From Erythrobacter sp. CCH5-A1 (lineage in GTDB: Bacteria; Pseudomonadota; Alphaproteobacteria; Sphingomonadales; Sphingomonadaceae): a DNA stretch of 64,000 bases. The DNA is taken from assembly GCF_001557115.1 (NCBI RefSeq), contig NZ_LSKQ01000231.1, positions 62,001-126,000 of the forward strand. Direction: 5' to 3'. The translations under genes were made by a program, and so were the position numbers. Below, piece after piece: positions 26,917 through 36,277 of the stretch (position 1 is the stretch's first letter; the number at the start of each line of letters is the position of its first letter). A model generated the notes under the pieces. It was not told the DNA's origin. It ran no database searches and saw only the letters and a list, made by a program, of their open reading frames with translations.

Positions 26917-29838
26917 ATGAGAAAGCTTGCCGCCTACAAATTCGGTGCCGCCAGCCTTGCGCTGGGCATCGCGTTGGCAGCATCGCCCGCAGTGGCGCAG
27001 GACGAAGACGTCACCACCGACGCGGCCGCCGAACAACCCGCGCAGGCCATCGTCGTCACCGGCTCGCGCATCGCGCGGCCCGAGGTCGATTCGGCGGTTC
27101 CGGTCGTCTCGATCGGCGCAGACACCATCCAGACCGACGGTGCGCAGAACATCTCGGACATCCTGAACGAGCTTCCGCAGGTCGGCATCGGCTCGACCCG
27201 CACCAACACCAACTTCCTGACCTCGGGCACCGGCATCGCCACCGTCAACCTGCGCGGCCTCGGCAATTCGCGCACCCTGACGCTGGTCAACGGCCGCCGC
27301 TTCATCAGCGGCTTTGCCGGCGATTCGGCGGTCGACCTCAACAACATCCCGACCGACCTGATCGAGCGGGTCGAGGTCGTGACGGGCGGTTCCTCGGCCG
27401 TTTACGGGTCCGACGCGGTCGCGGGCGTGGTCAACTTCATCCTGAAGGACAAGTTCGAAGGCCTGTCCGTTCGCGCCCAGGCCTCGATCACCGGCGAAGG
27501 CGACAACCCGCGCGAGTTCGTGAGCGTCACCGGCGGCACCACCTTCGGTGCCGATGACCGCGGCAACATCATCGCCAACTTCTCTTACGACCGTGACGGC
27601 GGCCTGCGTTCGCGCGACCGGGCGATTTCGGCCGAGGATTGCAACGGCCTCATCTGCGGCCCCGCCGCCTATTCGTCCTTCGCGCCGCAGGGCCAGTACC
27701 AGCTGCGCGGCGCCACTGGCGAAGTCCAGTCGGTTCTCCCCGGCGGGACGGCGACCTTCTCGTTCAACCCCGACAACTCGCTGGCGCTGATCCCCGGCCT
27801 CGGCGCGGTGGGCTTCGGCTACAACCGCAACGGCGATCGCTTCATCTCCACGCCCGTCGAGCGCTACCTCGGCACCGTGATCGCCAACTACGACATCACC
27901 GACAATGTCGAGGCCTTCGTCGAGGGGACCTGGGCCCGCGTGACCTCGAACTCGCGGCTCGAGGCTTTCGCGCTCGACATCACCAACGACATCTACTTCC
28001 GCGATATCGATCCCTTCGGCATCCCGATCACCAACCCGTTCATCCCGACCGAGGTTGCCCAGGCGATTGCCGCAGCCAACTCCGATGCCGACCCGACCAA
28101 CGACGTCGACTCGATCTCGGGCCGTCGCCGCCAGAACGATGTGTTCGACCGCAGCAACACGGTCGAGCGTCAGACCTGGCGTGTCGCCGCGGGTCTGCGC
28201 GGCGATATCGACCGGTTCAAATGGGAAGCCAGCTTCGTCTATGGCCACCTCAATGATTTCAACGCCTCGCAGGACATCGACAATAACCGCTATCGCAACG
28301 CGCTGAACGCGGTCCGTGTCGGTCCGGGCAACGTCCTTGGCGTCGATATCGTGTGCTCCGATGCGGCGGCCCGTGCCGAGGGGTGCATTCCGTTGAACCT
28401 GTTCGGCTTCGACACCGCCGATCCGCGCGCGGCTGCCTATGTGCAGGCCGTGGTCCCCAAGTCGGAAGAGATCACCAATGAGCAATATGTCGTCAACGCC
28501 TCGATCTCCGGCTCGCTCTTCACCCTGCCGGCCGGCGATGTCGGCGTTGCGCTGGGCGCGGAATACCGGCGCGAGACGACCTTCGACGACCTCGACATCC
28601 TGACCAACACCGGCGGGAACTCGGGCAACCTCATTCCCGACCTTCAGGGGGAATACGACGTCTGGGAAGTGTTCGGCGAACTCAACGTTCCGCTGCTGTC
28701 CGAACGGCCGTTCTTCGATTACCTCGGCCTGATCGGCGCGGCGCGCTATTCCGACTACTCGACCATCGGCACCACCTTCAGCTGGAACGCCGGTCTGGAA
28801 TGGGCGCCCATCCCCGACCTTCGTTTCCGCGGTGTCTACGCTGTGGCCAACCGCGCGCCGAACCTCTCGGAACTGTTCAGCGCCCCGAGCGAAACCTTCG
28901 CGGCGGTGACCGATCCGTGCGACGGCACCACTGCGACCAATGACCTCGGCGGGCTCGGCGGCGAATGTCGCGCCATCCCGGGCGTGGCAGCGGCCATCGC
29001 GGCCGACGGGACCTTCGATTACACCCTCGCGGATCTGCAGGGCATCAATGGCTTCGTCGGCGGCAACCAGAACCTGCAGGAAGAAACCGCCAAGACCTAC
29101 ACGATCGGCGCGGTGTTCACGCCGACCTTCGTGCGCGGCCTCACGCTGACGGTGGATTACTACAACATCGAGATCGACGATGCGATCGCGACGCTGGGGC
29201 GGAACAACTCGATCCAGCGCTGCCTCGAAACCGGTCTCGCGGTGTTCTGCGACAACGTGATCCGCAACGCACAGACGGGCTTCATCGAAACCGTCAACGG
29301 CCAGCTCATCAACGTCGCGTCCTTTGCCAGCAGCGGGATCGACGTCGGGGTGCGGTACAGCACCGAGGTCGGCCTTGTGGCGGACGACCGGTTCCAGCTT
29401 GCGGGCAACTACACCTACCTGATCGAGACCTCGACGCAGACCGACCCCACCGAAGACCCCGTCGATTCGGCGGGCACCTTCGGCCGGACCTTCTCGACCC
29501 ACTCGTTCAGCCTGCGGGGAACCTATGCCTTCAGCAGCGTCCGCTTCAGCTGGCAGACCAACTTCCTGAGCGGGGGTCCCTACGTCCGGGATTTCGTCAA
29601 CGCCAACCCGGATGTCGTGGCGCTCAACGACATCCCCGACTACGCTACGCATGACGCCCAGCTGAGCTTCGACCTCGCTGACGAATTCACGTTCTACTTC
29701 AACGTGGACAACGTCTTCGACAAGAAGCCCTACTACCTGCCGGGAGCCCAGTTCGGCACGCCGACCGGTCTCGAAACGGCTGCCGACTTTGACGTGATCG
29801 GCCGCCGCTTCACCGCCGGCGCGCGGGTCCGGTTCTGA
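26917..29838 (+). CDS. TonB-dependent receptor (first of a tandem pair)
   Basis: This is a 973-aa outer-membrane receptor. It starts at MRKLAAYKFGAASLALG with a signal peptide to AVAQ (about 28) and an AGAGGAAGAG ribosome site. An N-terminal plug follows (QAIVVTGSRIARPEV; LRGLGNSRTLTLVNGRRFI; VEVVTGGSSAVYGSDAVAGVVNFI), then a 22-strand barrel ending in the terminal Phe of ARVRF. The LVNGRRF-type plug is common in sphingomonad receptors for glycans, peptides or other bulky nutrients. No SusD partner is found, and a short distance to the second receptor suggests related roles. Substrate unknown. Confidence 0.93.
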   Translation: MRKLAAYKFGAASLALGIALAASPAVAQDEDVTTDAAAEQPAQAIVVTGSRIARPEVDSAVPVVSIGADTIQTDGAQNISDILNELPQVGIGSTRTNTNFLTSGTGIATVNLRGLGNSRTLTLVNGRRFISGFAGDSAVDLNNIPTDLIERVEVVTGGSSAVYGSDAVAGVVNFILKDKFEGLSVRAQASITGEGDNPREFVSVTGGTTFGADDRGNIIANFSYDRDGGLRSRDRAISAEDCNGLICGPAAYSSFAPQGQYQLRGATGEVQSVLPGGTATFSFNPDNSLALIPGLGAVGFGYNRNGDRFISTPVERYLGTVIANYDITDNVEAFVEGTWARVTSNSRLEAFALDITNDIYFRDIDPFGIPITNPFIPTEVAQAIAAANSDADPTNDVDSISGRRRQNDVFDRSNTVERQTWRVAAGLRGDIDRFKWEASFVYGHLNDFNASQDIDNNRYRNALNAVRVGPGNVLGVDIVCSDAAARAEGCIPLNLFGFDTADPRAAAYVQAVVPKSEEITNEQYVVNASISGSLFTLPAGDVGVALGAEYRRETTFDDLDILTNTGGNSGNLIPDLQGEYDVWEVFGELNVPLLSERPFFDYLGLIGAARYSDYSTIGTTFSWNAGLEWAPIPDLRFRGVYAVANRAPNLSELFSAPSETFAAVTDPCDGTTATNDLGGLGGECRAIPGVAAAIAADGTFDYTLADLQGINGFVGGNQNLQEETAKTYTIGAVFTPTFVRGLTLTVDYYNIEIDDAIATLGRNNSIQRCLETGLAVFCDNVIRNAQTGFIETVNGQLINVASFASSGIDVGVRYSTEVGLVADDRFQLAGNYTYLIETSTQTDPTEDPVDSAGTFGRTFSTHSFSLRGTYAFSSVRFSWQTNFLSGGPYVRDFVNANPDVVALNDIPDYATHDAQLSFDLADEFTFYFNVDNVFDKKPYYLPGAQFGTPTGLETAADFDVIGRRFTAGARVRF

Positions 29839-29868
29839 CGGTCACGCGGCTGCGAAGCAACCAGGGGA

Positions 29869-29899
29869 GGGGGCAGAGCTTGGCTCTGCCCCCCTTTTT
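29869..29899 (+). terminator. intrinsic terminator after first TonB receptor
   Basis: An 11-bp stem GGGGGCAGAGC / GCTCTGCCCCC with a TTG loop is followed by a T5 run, 30 bp after the stop codon. Confidence 0.85.
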
Positions 29900-30042
29900 G
29901 TGCCCGGGCCGCAGCGGCCCTCGAAGATGGCTATCGGAGCGCTGGCGGGCGCGGATTTCCGTCCCTTTTGCAAGCCCGGCGGACACCCTCCAGAGCACTT
30001 CGCTGCGCCCGAAATGGCCCCCGCGCAATGAATGGAAAGGTC

Positions 30043-30103
30043 ACCTACCCCCGTAGGTTCGCCTGTTGCAAAGTTGCAACGACACGCAACGGAATTGTAG
30101 CAT
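30043..30103 (+). promoter_or_regulatory. palindromic operator candidate and promoter of second TonB receptor
   Basis: The perfect palindrome GTTGCAA-AG-TTGCAAC occupies 30065-30080. A smaller inverted repeat ACCTAC-CCCC-GTAGGT is at 30043-30058. TTGCAA (30074-30079) and TAGCAT (30098-30103) are spaced by 18 bp and could be -35/-10 boxes, so the palindrome would overlap the -35. This fits control by a dimeric repressor, but the regulator is not known. Confidence 0.45.
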
Positions 30104-30219
30104 GATTGCAATCTATGTGCGGTGTCTGTTGCGACTCCGCGTCAAAGCGGATTAGCAGGCGATCAGGAACAGGCTCGGCGTCGTCTGCCGGTGCGTCTGA
30201 CCACTTACCAAGGGGCTCA

Positions 30220-33200
30220 ATGATGAGAAAGATTACCAAGAACGGGCGCCGGTTCGGCATGCTCTCCAGCGTGGGGATTGCCGCACTGATCGTCGCAGCA
30301 CCCGCCGTGGCGCAGGACTCCACGGACGAGAGGGACGAAGAGGCCACTGTCACCACCACCGAGCAGGACAAGCTCGAAGAACAGGGCATCACGGTGACCG
30401 GCTCGCGTATTCGCCTGCCGAACCTGACCGCCAACGAGCCGACCAACACGATCGACACGGCCTACATCGAGAACCGCAACTTCATCAACGTTGCCGACGC
30501 TCTGAACGACCTTCCGCAGATTCGCGGCTCGGTGACGCCCGACGGCGGCCAGAGCTCGTTTGGCCAGGGCGTGAACTTCATCAACAACTTCGGCCTCGGC
30601 ACCAACCGCACCCTGACCCTCGTCAACGGTCGCCGTATCGTGTCGTCGAACACCCCGTCGCTGTTCGGCCCGGCCGCGCCCGGCCTGCAGGTCGACCTCA
30701 ACATCATCCCGACCGCCCTCGTGAAGCGCATCGACATCGCTTCGACCGCGGGCGCGCCGGTCTATGGTTCGGACGCGATTGCCGGTACCGTCAACATCAT
30801 CCTCGATGACGAGTACGAAGGCCTCAACCTGATCTCGACCGGCAGCATCACCGAAGAAGGCGATGGCTTCAGCTACCGCTTCGAAGGCGTCTACGGCACC
30901 AGCTTCGCCGACAACCGCGGCCACCTGCAGGTTTCCTCGTTCTACACCCAGACCGACGGCATTCTGCAGAGCGCGCGCTCGGTGTACCTCGACGAAATCG
31001 AGACCCAGCAGAACACCATCACCACCGGCCGCATCAACCCGAACCTCGCGATCAACACCGGCCCGACTGACGGCATTCCGGATACGGCGCTGTTCTCGCC
31101 CTCGCGCATCTTCGCGCTGACCCCTCTCGGCCTCATCATCAACGTTCCCGGCGGCGTGACGACTGCCGGCACGGACCTCGACGGCATCTTCAACAATTTT
31201 GCTGGCGCATTCCAGTTCGATGCCGGTGGCAATCTGATTCCGTTCAACCCCGGCACGCGTCCGCTCAACACCCCTGCCCCGGGCACCGGTGCAATCACCG
31301 CCAACGGTATTCGCGGCATCAACGGCGACCGCGCGTTCCAGTTCTCTGACTTCGGTCAGCTGACGTCGGATCTGCGCCGCTTCGGGGCGAACGTTTTCCT
31401 GAACTACGACGTCACCGACAACATCAACGTCTTCGTCGAAGCGCAGTATTATGATGCGCGCGCCGACGAACTGGTCCAGCAGCCGACCTTCAACTCGACC
31501 CTGTTCGGGGGCCTGAGCGGCGCACTGACCTTCGACATCAACAACCCGTTCCTGAGCGCTCAGGCGCGCACGACCCTTCAGAACGCCTTCATCCGCGGCG
31601 GCGAGCCCAACCGCACGACCTTCACCGTCGCGCGCGCCAACATCGGCCTGGCCGACCTCACCGGCTTTGCCGAAACCGAACTGCTGCGCGGCGTGATCGG
31701 CGCCCGCGGTGATTTCGAGCTCGGTGGCCGTGCGTTCAACTGGGAAGCCTCGTTCAACTACGGCAACTCGGACATCACCGACTTCCGTCAGGACATCAAC
31801 GCCCAGAACTTCATCAACGCGGTCAACGTTACGCGGAATGCTTCGGGTCAAATCGTCTGCACGACCACGCCGACGACCTTCGCCCAGACACCTAACGCTG
31901 CTCAGGGCATCCCGGCACCGATCGCCGACAGCCGCTGCGTGCCGCTGAACTTCTTCGGCAATCAGGCGAGCCCCGAAGCGATCGCCTACATCCTCGAGAA
32001 CTCGGTCTCGACCTCGACGCTCGAACAGATCGTTTTCAACGCCAACGTCGGCGGTTCGCCCTTCGCGATCTTCGGCAATGATGTCGGTGTGAACGTCGGT
32101 TACGAATATCGTCAGGAACAGGGCCAGTTCACGCCTTCGGAATTCGACCTGCGCGGTCGTGGCCGCGGCGCGCCGATCACTCCGGTTGGTGGTGAATTCA
32201 CCCTCAACGAAGTGTTCGGCGAAGTGAACGTGCCGCTGATCACCCCGGAGAACGATTTCATCATTGAATCCGCGATCGTCTATGGCCGTGGTCGCTATGT
32301 CGACAACACCATCAACGGCGGGTTCTTCTCCTGGGCCGCTGGCGGCAGCATCGCTCCGGTGCGCGACATCGAACTGCGCGGGAACTTCACCCGCTCGTTC
32401 CGTGCGCCCGCTCTGACCGAGCTGTTCGCCCCGCGTTCGAACCAGTTCGGCTTCATCCCCGACCTGTGCTTGCCGCAGGCCATCAGCGCGGCGAATGCGA
32501 CAGTGCGTCCGAATCGCGAGCGCAACTGTGCCGCGTTCCTGGCAGCCTTCCCGAACATCTCGCGTCCGCAGATCGCGGCGCAGGCTTCGATACCGCAGAT
32601 CACTGGCGGTAACCCGAACCTCGAGAACGAGCAGGCTGACAGCTGGAGCGTCGGCGGGATCCTGCGTCCGTGGTTCCTGCCCAACTTCTCGCTGACCGTC
32701 GACTACATCAACATCGACATCAGCAACCCGATTGCCCAGCTGACCTCGGCGCAGATCAACTCGGCATGCTTCGACAACCCGGTGTTCAACACCGCCGACC
32801 CGGCGAACGGCAACCAGTTCTGCTCGCTGATCCGTCGTGAAGCCAACGGCGAAGTCGTCAGCAACCCGACCAACCCGGGCGTGACCACCGGCTTCGTCAA
32901 CGGCCAGTCGATCAAGTACGAAGGCATCGTCGCTTCGGCGCTCTATGCCACCAAGCTTGACGCCATCGGTGTGCCCGGCACGCTGCAGCTGCGCGGTGAC
33001 CTCAACGTCACGCTGTTCCGCGTGGTCGACATCACCGGCGTCGGCCCGCAGCCCACGCACGGCACGATCGGTGACGAGCAGTTCGTCGGCCAGCTGGCTG
33101 CCAACTACCTCGACAAGAACTGGGGCTTCGGCTCGGTGATCAACTACACCGGCGAAGGCCTGTTCTCGCGCGTTGGCCGTACTCCGGACACGCGTGAATT

Positions 33201-33393
33201 CGACCAGCTCGAAGATTACGTGACGGTCGACTTCAACCTGTACTTCGAGACCAACAACAACTTCCGCATCAACTTCGTGGTCAACAACGCGTTCGATCGC
33301 CGCTGCCAGGCCTACTTCGGCTTCTGCATCCCGGCCTCGATCAACGATGCCTTCGGCCGCACCTTCTCGGCGAGCGTGTCGAAGAAGTTCTGA
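30220..33393 (+). CDS. TonB-dependent receptor (second of a tandem pair)
   Basis: This is a 1057-aa outer-membrane receptor starting MMRKITKNGRRFGM; the second ATG (30223) is equally possible, since AGGGG lies just upstream. It has a signal peptide ending VAQDS, a plug (EEQGITVTGSRIRLPN; GTNRTLTLVNGRRIVSS; KRIDIASTAGAPVYGSDAIAGTVNIIL) and a barrel ending in SVSKKF with terminal Phe. It shares plug architecture with the receptor at 26917, so they are paralogues, but it has longer loops. Import of a large or peptide-like ligand is likely; the substrate is not determinable. Confidence 0.93.
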   Translation: MMRKITKNGRRFGMLSSVGIAALIVAAPAVAQDSTDERDEEATVTTTEQDKLEEQGITVTGSRIRLPNLTANEPTNTIDTAYIENRNFINVADALNDLPQIRGSVTPDGGQSSFGQGVNFINNFGLGTNRTLTLVNGRRIVSSNTPSLFGPAAPGLQVDLNIIPTALVKRIDIASTAGAPVYGSDAIAGTVNIILDDEYEGLNLISTGSITEEGDGFSYRFEGVYGTSFADNRGHLQVSSFYTQTDGILQSARSVYLDEIETQQNTITTGRINPNLAINTGPTDGIPDTALFSPSRIFALTPLGLIINVPGGVTTAGTDLDGIFNNFAGAFQFDAGGNLIPFNPGTRPLNTPAPGTGAITANGIRGINGDRAFQFSDFGQLTSDLRRFGANVFLNYDVTDNINVFVEAQYYDARADELVQQPTFNSTLFGGLSGALTFDINNPFLSAQARTTLQNAFIRGGEPNRTTFTVARANIGLADLTGFAETELLRGVIGARGDFELGGRAFNWEASFNYGNSDITDFRQDINAQNFINAVNVTRNASGQIVCTTTPTTFAQTPNAAQGIPAPIADSRCVPLNFFGNQASPEAIAYILENSVSTSTLEQIVFNANVGGSPFAIFGNDVGVNVGYEYRQEQGQFTPSEFDLRGRGRGAPITPVGGEFTLNEVFGEVNVPLITPENDFIIESAIVYGRGRYVDNTINGGFFSWAAGGSIAPVRDIELRGNFTRSFRAPALTELFAPRSNQFGFIPDLCLPQAISAANATVRPNRERNCAAFLAAFPNISRPQIAAQASIPQITGGNPNLENEQADSWSVGGILRPWFLPNFSLTVDYINIDISNPIAQLTSAQINSACFDNPVFNTADPANGNQFCSLIRREANGEVVSNPTNPGVTTGFVNGQSIKYEGIVASALYATKLDAIGVPGTLQLRGDLNVTLFRVVDITGVGPQPTHGTIGDEQFVGQLAANYLDKNWGFGSVINYTGEGLFSRVGRTPDTREFDQLEDYVTVDFNLYFETNNNFRINFVVNNAFDRRCQAYFGFCIPASINDAFGRTFSASVSKKF

Positions 33394-33414
33394 TCCGATC
33401 GGAAACGACAACGA

Positions 33415-33444
33415 AAAGGCCCCGGGAAACCGGGGCCTTTTTTT
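33415..33444 (+). terminator. intrinsic terminator after second TonB receptor
   Basis: An 11-bp stem AAAGGCCCCGG / CCGGGGCCTTT with a GAAA loop runs into seven T residues, 21 bp after the stop codon. Confidence 0.9.
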
Positions 33445-33493
33445 GTTCGGGCGCGATGCCCGCGAAGCAGGGTCGACGGGGAGGCGGCGACGG

Positions 33494-36070
33494 TCAGGCG
33501 ACCGCCATGGTCAGCGCCCCGTCGCCCTCGTCGATCTTCAAGGTGCTGCCATCGGGCAGCCGCCCTGCGAGCAGCATCTCGGCGAGCGGGTCCTGCAGAT
33601 AGCGCTGCACGGCTCGCTTCAGCGGCCGCGCGCCGTAGACCGGATCATAACCGACCCGCCCGAGCCAGCGCAGCGCGGCATCGGTGAGGTCGATGGTGAT
33701 CTTGCGATCGGCCAGCAGCTTCTGGACGCGCTTGACCTGGATATCGACGATCGGCGCCATGTGTTCCTGCCCCAGCCGGTGGAACAGGATGATCTCGTCG
33801 AGACGGTTCAGGAACTCCGGCCGGAAATGCCCGCGCACCACGTCCATGACGTCCTTCTCCACGCTGGCGGTCTCGGCGCCGTCGGGCAGGTTGGCGAGAT
33901 ACTGGCTGCCGAGGTTGCTGGTGAGGATGATGAGCGTGTTGGCAAAGTCCACCACCCGGCCCTGCCCGTCGGTCAGGCGCCCGTCATCGAGCACCTGGAG
34001 CAGCACATTGAAGACGTCGGAATGCGCCTTCTCGACCTCGTCGAACAGCACCACTTGATAGGGGCGGCGACGCACGGCCTCGGTCAGCACCCCGCCCTCC
34101 TCGTAGCCGACATAGCCCGGAGGCGCGCCGATCAGGCGGGCGACGGCGTGCTTCTCCATGAATTCGCTCATGTCGATGCGCACCATCGCGCTGTCGTCGT
34201 CGAACAGGAAACCCGCGAGCGCCTTGGTAAGCTCGGTCTTGCCGACGCCCGTGGGGCCGAGGAACAGGAAACTGCCGAGCGGCCGCCCCGGGTCCTGCAA
34301 ACCGGCACGCGCGCGGCGCACCGCCTTGGACACGGCCTCGATCGCCTGCGATTGCCCGATCACGCGCTTGCCGAGGATGCTCTCCATCGCCAGCAGCTTC
34401 TCGCGCTCGCCCGCCATCATCTTGTCGACCGGAACCCCGGTCCAGCGGCTGACGACCCCGGCGATATCCTCCTCGGTCACCTCCTCGCGCAGCATCGCGT
34501 TGGCGGCCTGGCCTTGCGCTTCGGCAAGCTGCTTTTCGAGCGCGGGAATGGTGCCGTAGGACAGCTCCCCCGCCTTGGCGAGATCGCCCTCGCGCTGCGC
34601 CTGTTCGAGCTGCGCCCGCGCGGCATCGAGCTGTTCCTTGATCTTGCCTTCCGCCTCGATCTTGTCGCGCTCGTTCTGCCAGCGGGTGGTGAGTTCGGCC
34701 GACTGCTGCTCGAGGTTCGCGAGCTCCTCGCGCAAGGCAACGAGGCGGTCCTTCGAATTGGCGTCGGTCTCCTTGCTGAGCGCGCTTTCCTCGATCTTCA
34801 GCTGGATGATCCGCCGGTCGAGCGCCTCGATCTCCTCGGGCTTGCTCTCCACCTCCATGCGGATGCGGCTCGCCGCCTCGTCCATCAGGTCGATCGCCTT
34901 GTCGGGGAGGAAGCGGTTCTGGATGTAGCGGTCGGACAGCTTCGCCGCGGCGACAATCGCGCCGTCGGTGATGCGCACGCCGTGGTGCAGCTCGTACTTG
35001 TCCTTGATGCCGCGCAGGATTGAGATCGTGTCCTCGACGCTCGGTTCGGCGATGAACACCGGTTGGAAACGCCGCTGGAGCGCGGGGTCCTTCTCGACGT
35101 ATTTTTGATATTCGTCGAGCGTGGTCGCGCCGATGCAGTGCAATTCGCCGCGCGACAGGGCGGGCTTCAAGAGGTTCGATGCATCCATCGACCCCTCGCT
35201 CGCGCCCGCACCGATCAGCGTGTGCATCTCGTCGATGAACAGGATGATCTGGCCCTCAGCGTGCTTGACCTCGTCGAGCACGGACTTGAGCCGTTCCTCG
35301 AATTCGCCGCGATACTTCGCGCCCGCGATGAGCGCGCCCATGTCGAGGCTCATGAGGGTGCGGCCCTTGAGGCTGTCGGGCACGTCGCCATTGGCGATGC
35401 GCAGCGCGAGGCCCTCGGCAATCGCGGTCTTGCCGGTGCCGGGCTCGCCGATCAGCGCGGGGTTGTTCTTGGTGCGCCGCGCGAGGATCTGGATGGTGCG
35501 GCGGATTTCCTCGTCGCGGCCGATGACGGGGTCGAGCTTGCCGTCACGCGCGGCCTTGGTGAGGTCGCGGGCGAATTTCTGCATCGCGTCATAGGTGTTC
35601 TCCGCCCCGGCGCTGTCGGCCTTCTTCCCGCCGCGCAGCTGTTCGATGGCGGTGTTGAGTGCCTGCGGGGTGACGCCCGCCGCCTTCAGCGCCTCGCCCG
35701 CCGCGCCCGGCGCGAGCGCCAGCGCGGTCAGCATCCGCTCGACCGTGACGTAGCTGTCCCCGGCCTTGTCGGCGAGCTGTTCGGCGCTGTCGAGCAGGCG
35801 CACCGCGTCATTGTCGAGCCCCGGCGTCGCCTGCGCGCCGCCGCCCGTCACCGCCGGGATCTTGGAAAGCCCCGCATCCACCGCAGTCGCCGCCAGCGGC
35901 GCCTGCCCGCCCGCGCGCTGGATCAGCCCGGCGGCCATGCCCTCGCTGTCTTCGAGCAAGGCCTTGGCGATGTGCAGCGGGGTGATGCGCTGGTGGTTGA
36001 GGCGGATCGCGACGGTCTGCGCGGCTTGCAGAAAGCCCTTCGCGCGGTCGGTGAATTTCTCGAGATTCAT
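33494..36070 (-). CDS. clpB: ATP-dependent disaggregase ClpB
   Basis: This is an 858-aa Hsp100 chaperone. It has the N-domain ([15 protein letters not shown]...), AAA-1 with Walker A GEPGTGKT (about 205-212), a coiled-coil middle domain (about 400-520, rich in Glu/Lys/Gln), AAA-2 with Walker A GPTGVGKT (about 604-611), and the C-terminal [16 protein letters not shown] block. ClpB with DnaK rescues aggregated proteins after heat stress. The long middle domain separates it from ClpA/ClpC. An RpoH-like promoter with an internal inverted repeat lies just upstream. Confidence 0.97.
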   Translation of the reverse strand: MNLEKFTDRAKGFLQAAQTVAIRLNHQRITPLHIAKALLEDSEGMAAGLIQRAGGQAPLAATAVDAGLSKIPAVTGGGAQATPGLDNDAVRLLDSAEQLADKAGDSYVTVERMLTALALAPGAAGEALKAAGVTPQALNTAIEQLRGGKKADSAGAENTYDAMQKFARDLTKAARDGKLDPVIGRDEEIRRTIQILARRTKNNPALIGEPGTGKTAIAEGLALRIANGDVPDSLKGRTLMSLDMGALIAGAKYRGEFEERLKSVLDEVKHAEGQIILFIDEMHTLIGAGASEGSMDASNLLKPALSRGELHCIGATTLDEYQKYVEKDPALQRRFQPVFIAEPSVEDTISILRGIKDKYELHHGVRITDGAIVAAAKLSDRYIQNRFLPDKAIDLMDEAASRIRMEVESKPEEIEALDRRIIQLKIEESALSKETDANSKDRLVALREELANLEQQSAELTTRWQNERDKIEAEGKIKEQLDAARAQLEQAQREGDLAKAGELSYGTIPALEKQLAEAQGQAANAMLREEVTEEDIAGVVSRWTGVPVDKMMAGEREKLLAMESILGKRVIGQSQAIEAVSKAVRRARAGLQDPGRPLGSFLFLGPTGVGKTELTKALAGFLFDDDSAMVRIDMSEFMEKHAVARLIGAPPGYVGYEEGGVLTEAVRRRPYQVVLFDEVEKAHSDVFNVLLQVLDDGRLTDGQGRVVDFANTLIILTSNLGSQYLANLPDGAETASVEKDVMDVVRGHFRPEFLNRLDEIILFHRLGQEHMAPIVDIQVKRVQKLLADRKITIDLTDAALRWLGRVGYDPVYGARPLKRAVQRYLQDPLAEMLLAGRLPDGSTLKIDEGDGALTMAVA

Positions 36071-36102
36071 GGTGGTCCAAACCCTCCAAATGTACCGCCA
36101 GC

Positions 36103-36130
36103 AGATAGTGTTGCACAATGGCAACACAAG
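36103..36130 (-). promoter_or_regulatory. RpoH (sigma-32)-like promoter of clpB
   Basis: On the minus strand CTTG (36130-36127) and ACTATCT (36109-36103) are spaced by 17 bp, close to the alphaproteobacterial RpoH pattern CTTG-N17/18-CYTATNT. The spacer carries an inverted repeat TGTTGC-CATTGT-GCAACA. It sits 33 bp upstream of the clpB start, so heat-shock control is likely. Confidence 0.65.
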
Positions 36131-36277
36131 CCCCCGCCCACAAAAAGCCGCGCGGGAGGTGTATTACTCGGATAGGTGGGTTCATTCCGTCCGCAAGGCA
36201 AGAGGGCGTGTCGCTGCTTGACCGATGCCCTTGCCCAAGCGATGGAAGACATGCGCGATTTGGGAGAGAAATCCGTC

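Noticed and set aside
26722..29652. A 976-codon open frame on the minus strand opposite the first TonB receptor
   Set aside because: It mirrors the receptor gene, has Arg/Gly/Val-rich low-complexity translation, and no ribosome site or domain. Long antisense frames are expected in DNA of this GC content.
30106..30219. Extended N-terminus of the second TonB receptor from an upstream ATG
   Set aside because: The extra 38 residues precede the signal peptide, lack a ribosome site, and lie over the leader downstream of the operator palindrome and promoter.
30217..33411. A 1064-codon open frame on the minus strand opposite the second TonB receptor
   Set aside because: Same reason: it is the antisense shadow of a strongly supported receptor with signal peptide, plug, barrel and terminator on the other strand.
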